The notes under the pieces were generated by a model. It was not told the DNA's origin, ran no database searches, and worked only from the letters and a program-made list of their open reading frames with translations. From Lachnospiraceae bacterium (GTDB taxonomy: Bacteria > Bacillota > Clostridia > Lachnospirales > Lachnospiraceae): 6,355 bases of DNA. The stretch spans positions 1 to 6,355 of the forward strand of contig JAFSWJ010000191.1 of the NCBI GenBank assembly GCA_017444545.1, written 5' to 3'. The translations under genes and the position numbers were made by a program. Positions 5,276 through 6,355 of the stretch are shown piece after piece; the first letter of the stretch is position 1; every line of letters starts with the position of its first letter.

Positions 5276-6346
5276 TCATGATTCAAAGACAAGTATGTTT
5301 TTTCCGTGCTGCTTTCCATAATACATGCGTCCGTCGGCAACCTTGATGATGTCATCGGGCTCATTGTATTCCGCACGGTTTTCCTCGAGGCCGATGGTGA
5401 CTGTTGTATGAATGCGTTTATTATAGAAAGCAGTAGGATTGGATTCGATGCTTTTCCTCAGATATTCAAGTTTTTCCTTTGCAACTGCCATGTCGTAATC
5501 GCGCATCAGGATGACGATCTCCTCGCCGCCCCACCTGCAGATCTCACAGCCCTGCATCTCTTTTTTCATTATGGCGGTGATATGTGTGAGGACCTCATCC
5601 CCGGCATCATGGCCGAAGGAATCATTTATTATTTTGAAATTGTCGATATCGCAAAAGGCAATGCAAAAATGCGGATCGCCGCCTTCCTGCATGAGCTTTT
5701 CGATAACCGGCAGAAAACCGCGCCGGTTCAAAAGACCGGTGAGGGCATCCTCGCTGGCATCAGCCGATAGCTGGCGGTTCCTGCTCTCCAGATCGGTCTT
5801 TTCAACCTCGCTCAGATAGATGTAAAGGAAATTGTAAAAGATGGTTGAAAACACCATTGCAAAGGATGAAAAGAGCACCAGAGTGATCCTTGATGCGGGA
5901 CTGACTATGTATACCGGCTTCACCTCGGAAAAGATGATATACAAGGCGGCAAAGATCAGAAAGTTCAGGGCAAGCATCAAAGCGACGCTCCATCTGGTTT
6001 TTCCCTTGAAAAGAAAACTTCCGAAATAGATGATGATGGGAACGATGGAAAACAGAAAGCAGTAGGTGCCGCAGCGCAGTCCCACGTAATAGGTGGAGAT
6101 GATGGTATAGGCCGTAACCTCCAGAAGAATGCTGATATAGACCGGCATGATACGGCCCCGCCTGCAAAGGATCAGGCACACGGCGTAAACCGTGACGCTG
6201 AGTATGTTGAACCAGACCAGGGGCATCACACCCGCAGCAAGCATGATCAAAAGCAGGATCGCATGAACAAAGCCCATAACGCCGACGGTTATCACAAACC
6301 CATTATGTACCAGGAAATGCATGGTTTTTCCGATAGGGTTTTTCAT
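5276..6346 (-). CDS. Membrane-bound GGDEF-domain protein, probable diguanylate cyclase
   Basis: Predicted inner-membrane signalling enzyme, 356 aa, making cyclic di-GMP from two GTP. Seen: about six hydrophobic segments (roughly residues 17-37, 43-61, 68-88, 94-112, 119-139, 153-176), a charged linker (177-197), then a GGDEF domain. The domain opens with DALTGLLNRRGF (200-211), has the metal-site stretch FCDIDNFKIINDSFGHDAGD (231-250, Asp233 key), the active-site motif GGEEI (273-277) and ends with VADGRMYYGKQHGKN (336-350). The acidic positions match active cyclases; the usual final Phe of the motif is Ile. The inhibitory-site RxxD expected five residues before the motif reads MQGC, so product inhibition through that site is unlikely. 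The N-terminal membrane part matches no sensor domain I can name. Start is uncertain: ATG 6344-6346 shows no clear ribosome-binding site in the nine bases left, the frame stays open to the window edge, and ATG 6320-6322 is an alternative. Confidence 0.88.
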   Translation of the reverse strand: MKNPIGKTMHFLVHNGFVITVGVMGFVHAILLLIMLAAGVMPLVWFNILSVTVYAVCLILCRRGRIMPVYISILLEVTAYTIISTYYVGLRCGTYCFLFSIVPIIIYFGSFLFKGKTRWSVALMLALNFLIFAALYIIFSEVKPVYIVSPASRITLVLFSSFAMVFSTIFYNFLYIYLSEVEKTDLESRNRQLSADASEDALTGLLNRRGFLPVIEKLMQEGGDPHFCIAFCDIDNFKIINDSFGHDAGDEVLTHITAIMKKEMQGCEICRWGGEEIVILMRDYDMAVAKEKLEYLRKSIESNPTAFYNKRIHTTVTIGLEENRAEYNEPDDIIKVADGRMYYGKQHGKNILVFES

Positions 6347-6355
6347 ATTCAGTAA

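Noticed and set aside
3912..6346. The lipoprotein and GGDEF genes as one operon with a shared function
   Set aside because: They share a strand, but 140 bases with several hairpin-forming repeats separate them and no functional link is visible.

Overview
The window looks like a chromosomal segment of a Clostridia-class Firmicute, most likely a Lachnospiraceae-type gut or rumen anaerobe. The ABC ATPase carries wording I associate with that group (first-domain signature MSVSEKQTVEI, second-domain VRGLDINSSYTIYD), the ribosome-binding sites are strong and purine-rich, and there is a Gram-positive style lipoprotein. Genus cannot be fixed from the sequence alone.

Bases 1-3760, plus strand: three genes of a BmpA-type nucleoside importer (NupOPQ of Bacillus, RnsACD of Streptococcus). 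They are a double-domain ATPase (66-1607, probable TTG start), permease 1 (1607-2692, overlapping the ATPase stop by one base) and permease 2 (2765-3760). The substrate-binding BMP lipoprotein expected with them is not in the window and probably lies just upstream. Bases 3761-3911 are a repeat-packed convergent gap. Bases 3912-5135, minus strand, encode an exported lipoprotein resembling arylsulfate sulfotransferases (ASST), with the probable catalytic His/His/Arg/His set retained. Bases 5136-5275 are a second repeat-packed gap. Bases 5276-6346, minus strand, encode a six-TM membrane protein with a C-terminal GGDEF (diguanylate cyclase) domain, whose start lies near the window edge.

The most unusual content is not in the genes. 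Every non-coding gap except the one-base ATPase/permease overlap contains copies of one short repeat family, with core GGGGACGGTTCT or its complement AGAACCGTCCCC. I count about ten full or partial cores in five places (21-44, 2695-2708, 3761-3797, 3802-3900, 5154-5271). The core stays constant while the 7-9 base flanks differ from locus to locus. In the hairpin copies those flanks remain complementary (TCAATCA/TGATTGA, TGTGACA/TGTCACA, TGTAACA/TGTTACA). Elsewhere units are chained head to tail as 20-21 base tandem repeats, or placed head to head to form a perfect 29-bp palindrome. This is a BIME/REP-like, non-autonomous palindromic element family; no transposase is present here.

Functionally, the three importer genes form one transport system for nucleoside uptake. 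The lipoprotein and the GGDEF protein read the same way but are separated by 140 bases of repeat-rich DNA, and nothing ties either of them to nucleoside import.
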